Shown here one piece after another: positions 7,623-15,816 of a DNA stretch of 64,000 nucleotides. The stretch covers positions 44,016-108,015 of the forward strand of contig NZ_FQVW01000003.1 of assembly GCF_900129485.1 (NCBI RefSeq). Reading direction: 5' to 3'. Numbering within the stretch: position 1 is the stretch's first letter; the number at the start of each line of letters is the position of its first letter. The notes under the pieces were generated by a model. It saw only the letters and a list, made by a program, of their open reading frames with translations. It was not told the DNA's origin and did no database searches. Made by a program: the position numbers and the translations under genes. The stretch is from Ornithinibacillus halophilus (GTDB lineage Bacteria; Bacillota; Bacilli; Bacillales; Amphibacillaceae).

Positions 7623-9350
7623 TTAAGTCAACTGTTGCTCTGCAAATTCTCTATATAAATCGTGCGTTTTAATTAAATCCTGATGATTTCCACTACCAGT
7701 CACTCTTCCATTTTCAATAAAGATAATTTTATCGGCATCAACAATTGTAGATAATCTATGGGCAATAACAAAGGTTGTCCTCCCTTCCATTAAACGAGTT
7801 AATGCTTCTTGAACTATCCCCTCAGATTGGCTATCGAGACTAGCTGTTGCCTCATCCATCATCAAGATTTTTGGATCACGCAGGAAGGCTCGAGCGATAT
7901 TTATTCGTTGTCGTTGTCCACCAGAAAGCTTTACCCCTCTTTCCCCTACTTCCGTATCTAATCCTTTATCAAAAGAGCGAATAAATTCATCCGCATACGC
8001 CATTTTAGTAACTTGCCATAAACGATCGTCCGTTATTGTTTCTAAATCTGGCAATCCATAAGTTAAATTATCACGTATCGTCCCAGCCATCATTGCACTT
8101 TCCTGGGATACATAGCCAATCTGACTTCTCCATGAATTTAATGAAAGTTTATTAATCGGAGTAGCCCCCACCCTTATTTCTCCCGAGGTCGGAGCATAAT
8201 ATCTTTCTATTAAAGCAAAGAGGGTTGATTTTCCACCACCACTAGGTCCAGCAAAAGCAATCATTTCTCCCGGTTCTGCTTTAAATGAAATATTTTCTAG
8301 TACTGGTTCAGACTCCTCATATGCAAACGATACATTAGAAACATGAATCACTTGATTAGAAATATCTTTATCTAATCCAGATTGACCATCTTCTTCCTGC
8401 ATATCTAGTATGGAGATAATCCTCTCCGTTGCACCTTTTGCTTTTTGTAATTGAGTAAAAAACATCGCAAAAGACGTTATAGGAAAGATAATTTGAAATA
8501 AATAAAGTAAAAAGGCTACTAAAGATCCGGTTGACATATCTCCTTCAGCAACACGTATTCCACCATAACCGATAATAACCACAATTACGACCATCATTAC
8601 CGTATACATAAGTGGACCAATCAGGGCAAAAATTCTTGCTTCTTTTAAGCCAAACTGTAATAAACGCTCAATTCCTGACAAGCCTTTTTCTTTTTCTACA
8701 GATTCGGCCGTAGAGGCTTTCATCAGTCGAATTTCGCCTATCGTTTGTTGAATACTGCCTGTAAATGTTGCTGTTTCGTCTTGTAGTCCACGAGAGACTT
8801 TCGACATTTTACTACCCAAAGGAATCATAACAGCCATTGTAATTGGAACGGCCAACAACATCATTAATGTCATTTTCCAATCCATTACTAACAAGATTGC
8901 CACGGCACCTATAATAGATATTATTCCTCCAATAAATTGTGGAAAGTGCTGTGTAATCAAATCACGTACAATCCCAGTATCATTAACAACTCGACTAACT
9001 GATTCTCCACTGGCTTGTTTGTCAAAATAACTAACAGGCAGGCGAATTATTTTTAACCACATTCTATCCCGCAATCTAGCAACAATCCTTTGACCAACTG
9101 CTGCTAATAAATAGGTTGATACCCCGTCAATAACTGCTTGCAATATAAATACGACGATAATTGCAATGATCAATCCGATACTTAACGATTCTAGTGAAAA
9201 ACCATCTACCAATTCTTTCGTTAATAGCGGAATGGTTAACCCTACTAATGTTGTAATAATACTTCCAATTAAACCAATGGTTAAGGCTAATTTAGGAATG
9301 TTTGTCGAAACAATTAGTGAAATAAAAGGCTTTAAGCTATTCTTTTTCAT
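7623..9350 (-). CDS. ABC exporter, fused permease and ATPase (BmrA/LmrA type)
   Basis: A 575-residue half-transporter that should work as a homodimer, exporting drugs or lipids. The N-terminal part has six membrane helices (about residues 20-300). The ATPase domain has Walker A GPSGGGKST, signature LSGGQRQR, Walker B ILMMDEATAS and the switch region IAHRLST. It is closest in layout to Bacillus BmrA. It lies between two PadR loci; PadR proteins often control exporters of this kind, but no shared palindrome was seen directly before this gene, so that link is only a possibility. The true substrate is unknown. Confidence 0.88.
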   Translation of the reverse strand: MKKNSLKPFISLIVSTNIPKLALTIGLIGSIITTLVGLTIPLLTKELVDGFSLESLSIGLIIAIIVVFILQAVIDGVSTYLLAAVGQRIVARLRDRMWLKIIRLPVSYFDKQASGESVSRVVNDTGIVRDLITQHFPQFIGGIISIIGAVAILLVMDWKMTLMMLLAVPITMAVMIPLGSKMSKVSRGLQDETATFTGSIQQTIGEIRLMKASTAESVEKEKGLSGIERLLQFGLKEARIFALIGPLMYTVMMVVIVVIIGYGGIRVAEGDMSTGSLVAFLLYLFQIIFPITSFAMFFTQLQKAKGATERIISILDMQEEDGQSGLDKDISNQVIHVSNVSFAYEESEPVLENISFKAEPGEMIAFAGPSGGGKSTLFALIERYYAPTSGEIRVGATPINKLSLNSWRSQIGYVSQESAMMAGTIRDNLTYGLPDLETITDDRLWQVTKMAYADEFIRSFDKGLDTEVGERGVKLSGGQRQRINIARAFLRDPKILMMDEATASLDSQSEGIVQEALTRLMEGRTTFVIAHRLSTIVDADKIIFIENGRVTGSGNHQDLIKTHDLYREFAEQQLT

Positions 9351-9474
9351 CGTTACTATTTTCTCCTAACTACAGGACCTTATCTATATTTTCATACTAC
9401 ATTCTATATTTCATACTACATTATAATGCCTTTATAATAGGAAGTATAATTTCATCCATGCAGTTTGTTTCAAC

Positions 9475-9506
9475 AAAAAGAAAACCGAACAATCAGTTCA
9501 GTTTCA
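9475..9506 (-). terminator. Terminator of the DUF4097 gene
   Basis: AAACTGAAC and GTTCGGTTT (one mismatch) form a hairpin followed by a T-rich run on the minus strand. It lies about 55 bases after the stop of the gene at 9560. Confidence 0.65.
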
Positions 9507-9559
9507 AAAGAATAAAAAATAATATGTAAATTATAACTGTAAAAGTCTATAACTAATGC

Positions 9560-10300
9560 CTAGTTTATTACTTTTACACTTCCATTTACAGTTGATATGT
9601 TTACTTTATTCTCACCATCACCAAAAACGGCACGATTAGTATCCTTCCCAAAAACTTCAACCTTTCCAAGCACTACATCTACATCAATCGTCACATTAGA
9701 AGGTTGATTTCTTGAATGAATAGAGATTCTCCCATTCACGGAACTTAGATTAATCGAACGATCTAGATAATCTGTTTCCAAATTAATACTTCCATTGGTT
9801 ACACTGCCTCTAATGTCACCAGTTAACTGTCGAAAGCTCAGCTTCCCATTTTGTGACTGGATTCTAGAAATCTTTGTATTCATATTTGATAAGGTTACAG
9901 CTCCATTTATTGTTTCAATTTCTAAGTCTTCTATTGTTAGATTTAGAGTAGAGATTTTGCCATTTACTACATTCATCGTAACCGATTCATATTGTTTTTC
10001 TGGTAAATACACTTTTATCTTTGGATTAGATACGTTAAACTCTAACCGAAAGAAAGAGACCCTTCTTTTTTCTTTAGATTCAATTGACAATACACCATTA
10101 TTAACATTCGCAGCAAAAGTGTAACGAGTATGCTTTCTCTCAGGCGCACTAAATTCAACAATTATTTCTGGATTATTAGTGGATATAAACTCAATACCAG
10201 CATTATCAGATACAAGGTCAATGTGCTGAACTAAATCTACTCTGAACCTACTTGTAATCGTTTTTTCTTTTGATTTTGCAAAAATAGATTGAATTGCCAA
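9560..10300 (-). CDS. DUF4097 beta-strand repeat protein
   Basis: A 246-residue protein without signal peptide or membrane segment. It has the features of the DUF4097 family: a run of short beta strands with repeated NG turns (VNGKIS, INGAVT, QNGKLS, TNGSIN, VNGRIS, VNGSVK), expected to form a stacked, helix-like beta fold. Members often stand next to PadR regulators and DUF1700 or DUF2812 proteins, as here, and are thought to belong to envelope-related regulatory systems; the biochemical role is unknown. The start is TTG, with GGAGGAG ten bases before it. A terminator separates it from the PadR/DUF2812 pair upstream, so it needs its own promoter. Confidence 0.8.
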   Translation of the reverse strand: MAIQSIFAKSKEKTITSRFRVDLVQHIDLVSDNAGIEFISTNNPEIIVEFSAPERKHTRYTFAANVNNGVLSIESKEKRRVSFFRLEFNVSNPKIKVYLPEKQYESVTMNVVNGKISTLNLTIEDLEIETINGAVTLSNMNTKISRIQSQNGKLSFRQLTGDIRGSVTNGSINLETDYLDRSINLSSVNGRISIHSRNQPSNVTIDVDVVLGKVEVFGKDTNRAVFGDGENKVNISTVNGSVKVIN

Positions 10301-10398
10301 AGCAAAACCACTCCTCCAATTATCAATTTCATAACTATTGTAATTAATTATTTCGACTCAGAGATATCTAATTCCTTCTTTTACCATTCTATCTAATT

Positions 10399-10435
10399 AA
10401 AAAAGGTTTAGAATATAAACTATTCCAAACCTTTT
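10399..10435 (-). terminator. Terminator after the second PadR/DUF2812 pair
   Basis: AAAAGGTTTGGAATA pairs with TATTCTAAACCTTTT (one G-U pair), giving a 15-bp stem with a short loop and a following T run on the minus strand. Confidence 0.85.
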
Positions 10436-10445
10436 ATCTAACTCA

Positions 10446-10961
10446 CTACCCCTTTTTATTATAAAACTTCACTCTTCTACGTAATGAAAACAACAGAAAC
10501 ACGTAAAGAATAACGACTGGTAATACGATTCCCAAGGATAGATATTGTACCCATAACCCTCGCCAAGTAGCAAATAAGCCAACTTGGGTTAGTAAGACCA
10601 GAAGGAAAAGAGTAATATAAAATCGCATCATCCTAGAATAGGATTCTTTAACAGATTCTTTATCAGAATATATCTTTTTAACCCCTTGCTCACGATTATC
10701 TTTACGAAAGTAATGAAATAAGTTAACAGCATCATCCACGTACTCCCAACCCGCATCTCGATATAACTGGAAATAATCCTCGTCTGCTTCTGGACGAAAA
10801 TCTGTTTGGTAAACATAAGAGTTGTTAGGGTCTTCCTCAAAGTAATAAGTCATCAATCGATATTTAGTTAAATGCAACCCTTTATTTGACATCTCGGTCA
10901 ACCATTTTTCTTCTTTTTCAATATTTGACGCAAGGAAAATTTTAAACTTCTTTATTGTCAT
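10446..10961 (-). CDS. DUF2812 membrane protein, short form
   Basis: A 171-residue protein with an N-terminal DUF2812 domain (EEKWLTEMSNKGLHL and GWEYVD, residues about 10-90) and two membrane helices near the C-terminus (about 115-160). It lacks the large outer domain of the relative at 5815-6966. The open frame extends to 11000, but GGAGGG lies before the ATG at 10959-10961, which overlaps the padR stop by 20 bases. Its job is probably tied to the PadR protein made from the same transcript. Confidence 0.82.
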   Translation of the reverse strand: MTIKKFKIFLASNIEKEEKWLTEMSNKGLHLTKYRLMTYYFEEDPNNSYVYQTDFRPEADEDYFQLYRDAGWEYVDDAVNLFHYFRKDNREQGVKKIYSDKESVKESYSRMMRFYITLFLLVLLTQVGLFATWRGLWVQYLSLGIVLPVVILYVFLLFSLRRRVKFYNKKG

Positions 10962-11295
10962 TATTCTCACCCTCCAATTGTTCAATATACTCTTTAGCAT
11001 TATCCACTAATGAATTTAGGCGTTTAAATTCAAGCAATAGTACCTCTTTCCCCAAAAATGTTAATTCATAAAACTTCCTTCGATCTCCCTTAATTTCCTT
11101 AGACTTTGTAATAATAGATTGCTTTTCTAATTTACCTAAAGCTCCATACAGTGTCCCTGGTCCCATTGAAACCTCTCCATGGCTAATCTCTTCTACATCT
11201 TTAATAATTCCGTAACCATGACGAACCTCTCTAAGTGATAACAATATATAGTAAGTAGCCTGTGATAATGGTAGGAACTCTTCTGCCCGTTTCAT
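10942..11295 (-). CDS. PadR family transcriptional regulator
   Basis: A 117-residue PadR winged-helix regulator with ATYYILLSLREVRHGYGIIK and GPGTLYGALGKL, the same core motifs as the protein at 5499. A palindrome CGATATATCG lies 44 bases before the ATG, together with a related TATCGATATA. The same palindrome precedes the other padR gene, so both regulators may read the same kind of site. The ATG is preceded by GAGAGGTG. The ligand or signal cannot be read from the sequence. Confidence 0.92.
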   Translation of the reverse strand: MKRAEEFLPLSQATYYILLSLREVRHGYGIIKDVEEISHGEVSMGPGTLYGALGKLEKQSIITKSKEIKGDRRKFYELTFLGKEVLLLEFKRLNSLVDNAKEYIEQLEGENNDNKEV

Positions 11296-11338
11296 TCTAA
11301 ATCACCTCTCTTATATCGCCCTTCAATGTATTGTGATT

Positions 11339-11360
11339 CGATATATCGTCTATCGATATA
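11339..11360 (-). promoter_or_regulatory. Candidate PadR operator
   Basis: CGATATATCG (11339-11348) followed after two bases by TATCGATATA (11351-11360) forms a pair of overlapping-type palindromes before the padR gene. The first is identical to the site at 5294-5303. The rest of the 330-base gap up to the next gene holds the ribA promoter and otherwise nothing recognised; no FMN riboswitch is visible. Confidence 0.5.
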
Positions 11361-11570
11361 ATAACAGGTATTTTTCTATTTAGCAATAGGAAAATGTCAT
11401 TTTTCTGAAATTGGACATACTAAAACGTAGTAAGCCTAGACAACATTAAGAATTTCGCCATATGATGAATTATGATAATTTTATGGAATGTTCGATGAAC
11501 CTATGTTTGAGCCCTATAAAACTGCTTGAATAAAAAAGCTTTGAATTTCATATTTCTCAAGAAAGATAAA

Positions 11571-11599
11571 TTGAAGTAATATTTATTTTTCCTTATACT
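11571..11599 (+). promoter_or_regulatory. Sigma-A promoter of the ribA-ribD operon
   Basis: TTGAAG and TATACT separated by exactly 17 bases, about 20 bases before the ribosome site AAGGAG of the ribA-like gene. Confidence 0.7.
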
Positions 11600-11625
11600 T
11601 AATGCAGTGAAAGGAGATATACGAT

Positions 11626-12381
11626 ATGGGACAAGTTAAATTAGAATCAAAAGTATTTTCCGTACTAAAAGATAAAATACAATCCATTCAAACAAGTGAA
11701 GGTGCGATATATTTAGTGGGGCCGGTAAAACTACCGGTAAATCTATATGGGGAAACAGTTGAATTTAAATGGTATTGCTGGCTCAACTGTAATGAAGACA
11801 CAGAGGATTATGAAAAGATAATTGATAATCTATCCTCACAAAATTTAGCAGACTACCAACAATCAAGTGTGCTAGTCTATGGCGACTTTGAAGAATCTGA
11901 TGATGCTTTAATTCGAATGCATTCCATTTGCCATACAGGCGATATTTTCGGTAGTAAGCGCTGTGACTGCGGATTCCAATTAAGAGAATCCTTGAAGAAA
12001 GTTAAAGAACACGGCTCAGGCGCAGTCTTTTATTTAGCTAACCATGAAGGAAGAGGCATTGGTCTATTTTCTAAAGCAATGGCTTATGTACTACAAGAAA
12101 ATGGATATGACACAGTTGAAGCCAACGAGCAATTAGGTTTTGTGAATGATTCTAGAAACTATGATGATGCCATTAAAGTATTACAAAGGTTACGTACGAA
12201 GCCTGTAACACTAATTACCAACAACCCATTAAAATTAGAAGCATTACAAAATGCAGGCCTATCTGTTTCTGGTAGGGTTCCTTTATGGGGAGATATATCT
12301 GAATATAACGAGAAATATTTACAAACAAAAATAGATAAATCAGGACACCTTGAAGAAGAAAGGGCCTGTGAAAATGACTAG
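11626..12381 (+). CDS. ribA: GTP cyclohydrolase II-like protein (RibA family)
   Basis: Expected to open the ring of GTP to the pyrimidine that begins riboflavin synthesis. After an N-terminal extension of about 80 residues come the family motifs: RMHSICHTGDIFGSKRCDCG with the three zinc-binding cysteines, NHEGRGIGL, EANEQLGFVNDSR with the conserved Asp and Arg, TNNPLK, and RVPL near the end. The usual RQEGR is NHEGR here, a change near the active site. The dihydroxybutanone-phosphate synthase (RibB) half found in most Bacillus RibA fusions is absent. It overlaps ribD by 8 bases. It may be a specialised second copy rather than the housekeeping enzyme. Confidence 0.82.
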   Translation: MGQVKLESKVFSVLKDKIQSIQTSEGAIYLVGPVKLPVNLYGETVEFKWYCWLNCNEDTEDYEKIIDNLSSQNLADYQQSSVLVYGDFEESDDALIRMHSICHTGDIFGSKRCDCGFQLRESLKKVKEHGSGAVFYLANHEGRGIGLFSKAMAYVLQENGYDTVEANEQLGFVNDSRNYDDAIKVLQRLRTKPVTLITNNPLKLEALQNAGLSVSGRVPLWGDISEYNEKYLQTKIDKSGHLEEERACEND

Positions 12382-13462
12382 CCATGAATTTTATATGGGT
12401 CTAGCATTACAAAACGCAGCTGCCATGAAAGGGCAAACAGACCCTAACCCCTTGGTTGGTTCAGTCATTGTAAATAATAACCGTATTGTTGGAGTAGGTA
12501 CCCACTTAAAAGCAGGAGAACCACACGCTGAGATACATGCACTTCGAATGGCGGGTGATGCAGCAAAAGGTGGCACTATTTATGTCACTCTTGAACCATG
12601 CTCACATCACGGTCGAACTGGTCCTTGTGCAGAGGCCATCGTTAACGCTGGGTTGAAGAAAGTAGTCATAGCAACACTTGACCCAAACCCCATCGTTGCT
12701 GGAAATGGTGTCAAAATATTGGAAAACGCTGGCATTGAAGTGGTAACTGGAATTCGTGAACAAGAATCCATACAGCTTAATGAGGTCTTCAATAAATTCA
12801 TCGTTACAAAAAAGCCTTTTGTTACATTAAAAGCAGGTTCAACACTAGATGGAAAAGTTGCAACTCGAACATTAAATAGTAAGTGGATTACATCTGAAGA
12901 ATCTCGGTTAGATGTTCACCAATTACGACATGAAAATATGGCTATTATGGTTGGTATTAATACAGTAATAGAAGATGATCCTTCGTTGACAGCAAGGATT
13001 CCAAACGGGAAAAACCCGATTCGAGTCATCTTAGATTCTACGTTACGAATTCCACTAGAATCGAAAGTTGTAACTGATCAAGAGGCAGAAACATGGGTAT
13101 TTACGAGCAAAAACTATAACAAAGAACAAAAACGGTTATTAGAAGAACAAGGTGTAACGGTATTTGTTACGAATAATGATAATTCCGTAGACCCTAATGA
13201 AGTGGTTGAGATCTTAGGTGAAAAATCTGTTTCCTCGTTATTTATTGAAGGTGGAGGAAATATACATGCATCCTTTTTAGAAAACCAACTAGTAGATAAG
13301 GTTGTTTTATATTTTGCTCCCAAATTAGTTGGAGGTAAAGATGCTCCCACATTTTTGGAAGGAACTGGCTTTGAATTAATGAAGGATGCAGTCGAATTAT
13401 TGGATACCAATATCGAACGAATTGGCAAAGACTTTAAGTTTACAGGGTATCCCAGCTATTAA
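12374..13462 (+). CDS. ribD: Bifunctional riboflavin deaminase/reductase RibD
   Basis: Carries out the second and third steps of riboflavin synthesis: deamination of the pyrimidine, then reduction of the ribose side chain. The N-terminal zinc deaminase domain shows PHAEIHAL and LEPCSHHGRTGPC; the C-terminal reductase domain shows TLKAGSTLDGKVA and a GG-rich FIEGGGNIHASF. Length (362 residues) matches Bacillus RibD. The open frame starts earlier at a TTG (12350), but the ATG at 12374 overlaps the stop of the preceding gene and gives the usual N-terminus. No ribE or ribH gene follows. Confidence 0.9.
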   Translation: MTSHEFYMGLALQNAAAMKGQTDPNPLVGSVIVNNNRIVGVGTHLKAGEPHAEIHALRMAGDAAKGGTIYVTLEPCSHHGRTGPCAEAIVNAGLKKVVIATLDPNPIVAGNGVKILENAGIEVVTGIREQESIQLNEVFNKFIVTKKPFVTLKAGSTLDGKVATRTLNSKWITSEESRLDVHQLRHENMAIMVGINTVIEDDPSLTARIPNGKNPIRVILDSTLRIPLESKVVTDQEAETWVFTSKNYNKEQKRLLEEQGVTVFVTNNDNSVDPNEVVEILGEKSVSSLFIEGGGNIHASFLENQLVDKVVLYFAPKLVGGKDAPTFLEGTGFELMKDAVELLDTNIERIGKDFKFTGYPSY

Positions 13463-13481
13463 TTTGTAATTGAGGGATTGT

Positions 13482-14048
13482 ATGAGATTTGGATTTGACA
13501 TTGATGACACGTTAATTAATTTAAGAGAACATGCTTTTAATCTATATAAAAGGAAGTTGAATCAAGCACTATCTCGGGAAGACTACCTTTCGATTCAACG
13601 CGTTGAAATTCATGAACCATTTGGTTTAACGGATGAAGAAGGAAAAGAACTATGGAACAACTCTCTTGAAACAATCTATTTTACAGATTGTCCACCATTT
13701 CCAAGTGCAGTAGAGACATTACAAGGCTTGGCAAGAGAAGGCCATGAGATTTTCTATATAACGGCACGTCCAAAAGGACATCGAGAGCGAACAATAAAAT
13801 GGATGAGCGATCAAGGTTTTCCTGTGCTAGATAGTAATTTTTATTATGGGATGAAAGACCATGAAAAAATTCATATTATTAAAGAATTGAGTCTAGATTA
13901 TTATGTTGATGATAAACCTGCTGTATTAGAGACACTCTCTGATACAACGGTTCAGTTAATAGTAAAGGACCAATCTTATAACCAGGAATTACATCTACCA
14001 CGGTTAACGGCATGGAAGGATTTCAATAGGTTAGTCATGGGATTATAA
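13482..14048 (+). CDS. HAD-family nucleotidase-like phosphatase
   Basis: A 188-residue phosphatase of the haloacid dehalogenase superfamily, 5'-nucleotidase (NT5C/YqfW-like) branch. Motif I is FDIDDTL with both aspartates, motif II is YITARP, and a lysine and YYVDDKP form motifs III and IV. It starts 19 bases after ribD and ends at a strong terminator, so it is the third gene of the operon. The dephosphorylation step of riboflavin synthesis is done by HAD phosphatases in other bacteria, so it could act on the RibD product; it may equally be a general nucleotidase. ATG at 13482 is better placed to GAGGGA than the TTG at 13470. Confidence 0.75.
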   Translation: MRFGFDIDDTLINLREHAFNLYKRKLNQALSREDYLSIQRVEIHEPFGLTDEEGKELWNNSLETIYFTDCPPFPSAVETLQGLAREGHEIFYITARPKGHRERTIKWMSDQGFPVLDSNFYYGMKDHEKIHIIKELSLDYYVDDKPAVLETLSDTTVQLIVKDQSYNQELHLPRLTAWKDFNRLVMGL

Positions 14049-14052
14049 TATA

Positions 14053-14083
14053 AAGCGTGCTCGTTATTTGAGCACGCTTTTTT
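14053..14083 (+). terminator. Terminator of the ribA-ribD operon
   Basis: AAAGCGTGCTC pairs with GAGCACGCTTT and is followed by TTT. The A run on the other side lets it serve the convergent cyd operon as well. Confidence 0.88.
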
Positions 14084-14109
14084 GATAAGTGGGGATTCGA
14101 AAACCTCTT

Positions 14110-15816
14110 CTATAACAATCCTTTTTCTATCTCTTTCATTTGATAAAAGTACCCTTTTGCTGCTATTAACTCATCAAATGTACCTGATTCAACAATCTTC
14201 CCTTGATCCATAACAATAATTTGATCCATTTTTTCTAAACTACCTAATCGATGACTAACTAATACCAACGTATCTTCTTTAGCTTCTTGATATAAGTTTT
14301 CAAATATAAATTTTTCTGTTAATGCATCCACTGATGATGTTGGTTCATCTAATAACCATAATTTCCCTTGCTTTAAGATTGCTCTAGCAATTGCTAATCG
14401 TTGTTTTTCCCCACCAGAGAGATTGTCTCCTTTTTCAAGCACTGGATCATCTAGTTGAAAATCATCTAAGTTTACCTTGGATAATACATCTGCCAGTTCT
14501 TCATCGGTTAAATGCTCCCCGGCTAATTGTAAATTGTCTCGAATCGTTCCAAAGAAGAAATGGTTCTCTTGTAAAACAACATTACACTCTTTCCAGATGC
14601 TTTCCTCCGATAATTGATTAATTGATTTATCATTAAACATTACGTTTCCCTTTTCTGCTTCAATCATCTTGAGGATTAGCAGTAAAAGGGTAGACTTCCC
14701 AGAACCACTCGGCCCTACTATAGCTGTTTTTGAACCAGTCGGTAAATCCATTGAGACATCTTGTATAGCATTCCTCCATTCACCCGAAAAAGCAAATGTA
14801 ATTTTATCTATTTTGATAGTAGGAGCATCAGTCAATTTAAGATCGTCTAGTTCTTCATACTTTACTTCCTCATTCACCACATCCACTAATCTGGATGATG
14901 CTGTCCTTGTTTCTTGGAGATAAATAGGAAATACTCCCATTGGCCCAACATCTTCAAAAGCTGTTATTGAAATCATTAACAGCATTGCTAGGAAAATACC
15001 TTCTAACTGGCCATTTACTACTAATAAAGCACCTATCACCAAGACCGTCCAAGTTATAAACAAAGCAATAAAAGCATTAATCGATTGGTTTCTGATTTTA
15101 TGGATACTCTCTGTTTCTTGTTTTGATAAATATTGATTGGCAGTTGCTTCTACTTTATTTCCTTTCTCCCCCAACCGTTGATATATCTTTAAATCTCGGT
15201 ATCCATGAAGAAATTCCGTTACTTCTGTCGAAAGCTTACCTCTCTCCTGGCGAATAGCACTGTCGATTTTTGCTTGTCTTAACGAAAATAGTGCAGGCAC
15301 AAGAAATGTCGTCAAAATTAAACCGACTAAAATAATAATCGAAATATATACAGAAAAGAATGTTGTAAATAGTACTGTACTTAAGAAAACCATTATTAGC
15401 ACAATTGGTGGATAAAAAACACGGATAAAAAAATTTTGTAGACTTTCAACATCTCCAACAATTCGAGCTAATAAATCCCCACTACGATATTTTTGAAAGA
15501 TACCTGGTGCCAACGGTTCAAGTTTTTCAAAAAAAGCAACTCGAACATTACTTAGTATCGTAAATGTAGCTCGATGAGAAAAATAACGCTCAGCATATTT
15601 ACTCATAGCGCGTGTAAATCCAAGTAGTTTAACTGTTGAAGTTAATATAATTAGCGCATATAAAGGGGGGGCAAAAGCAGACTTAGAAATTAAATAACCA
15701 CTAGCCGCAAAAAGACCAACAGCAGAAATTCCAGCAATAAACCCAAATAGAATAGAGTATAAAATATCGCGTTTTTCCAGTGCAACTAATCGAGTAACAA
15801 ATGCTAAGTCTTTCAT
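14110..15816 (-). CDS. cydC: Thiol/heme ABC exporter subunit CydC
   Basis: One half of the CydDC heterodimer, which exports cysteine and glutathione and is needed to assemble cytochrome bd. The 568-residue protein joins six membrane helices, including the family's ASGYLISKSAFAPPLYALII region and GFTRAMSKYAERYFSH, to an ATPase with Walker A GPSGSGKST, signature LSGGEKQR and Walker B LWLLDEPTSS. It overlaps cydD by four bases (ATGA) and is the last gene of the cydABDC operon. Confidence 0.93.
   Translation of the reverse strand: MKDLAFVTRLVALEKRDILYSILFGFIAGISAVGLFAASGYLISKSAFAPPLYALIILTSTVKLLGFTRAMSKYAERYFSHRATFTILSNVRVAFFEKLEPLAPGIFQKYRSGDLLARIVGDVESLQNFFIRVFYPPIVLIMVFLSTVLFTTFFSVYISIIILVGLILTTFLVPALFSLRQAKIDSAIRQERGKLSTEVTEFLHGYRDLKIYQRLGEKGNKVEATANQYLSKQETESIHKIRNQSINAFIALFITWTVLVIGALLVVNGQLEGIFLAMLLMISITAFEDVGPMGVFPIYLQETRTASSRLVDVVNEEVKYEELDDLKLTDAPTIKIDKITFAFSGEWRNAIQDVSMDLPTGSKTAIVGPSGSGKSTLLLLILKMIEAEKGNVMFNDKSINQLSEESIWKECNVVLQENHFFFGTIRDNLQLAGEHLTDEELADVLSKVNLDDFQLDDPVLEKGDNLSGGEKQRLAIARAILKQGKLWLLDEPTSSVDALTEKFIFENLYQEAKEDTLVLVSHRLGSLEKMDQIIVMDQGKIVESGTFDELIAAKGYFYQMKEIEKGLL

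Noticed and set aside
11361..11625. Possible FMN riboswitch before ribA
   Set aside because: None of the conserved RFN segments (such as AGGGCAGGGTGAAA or CCGACCGGCGG) can be found.
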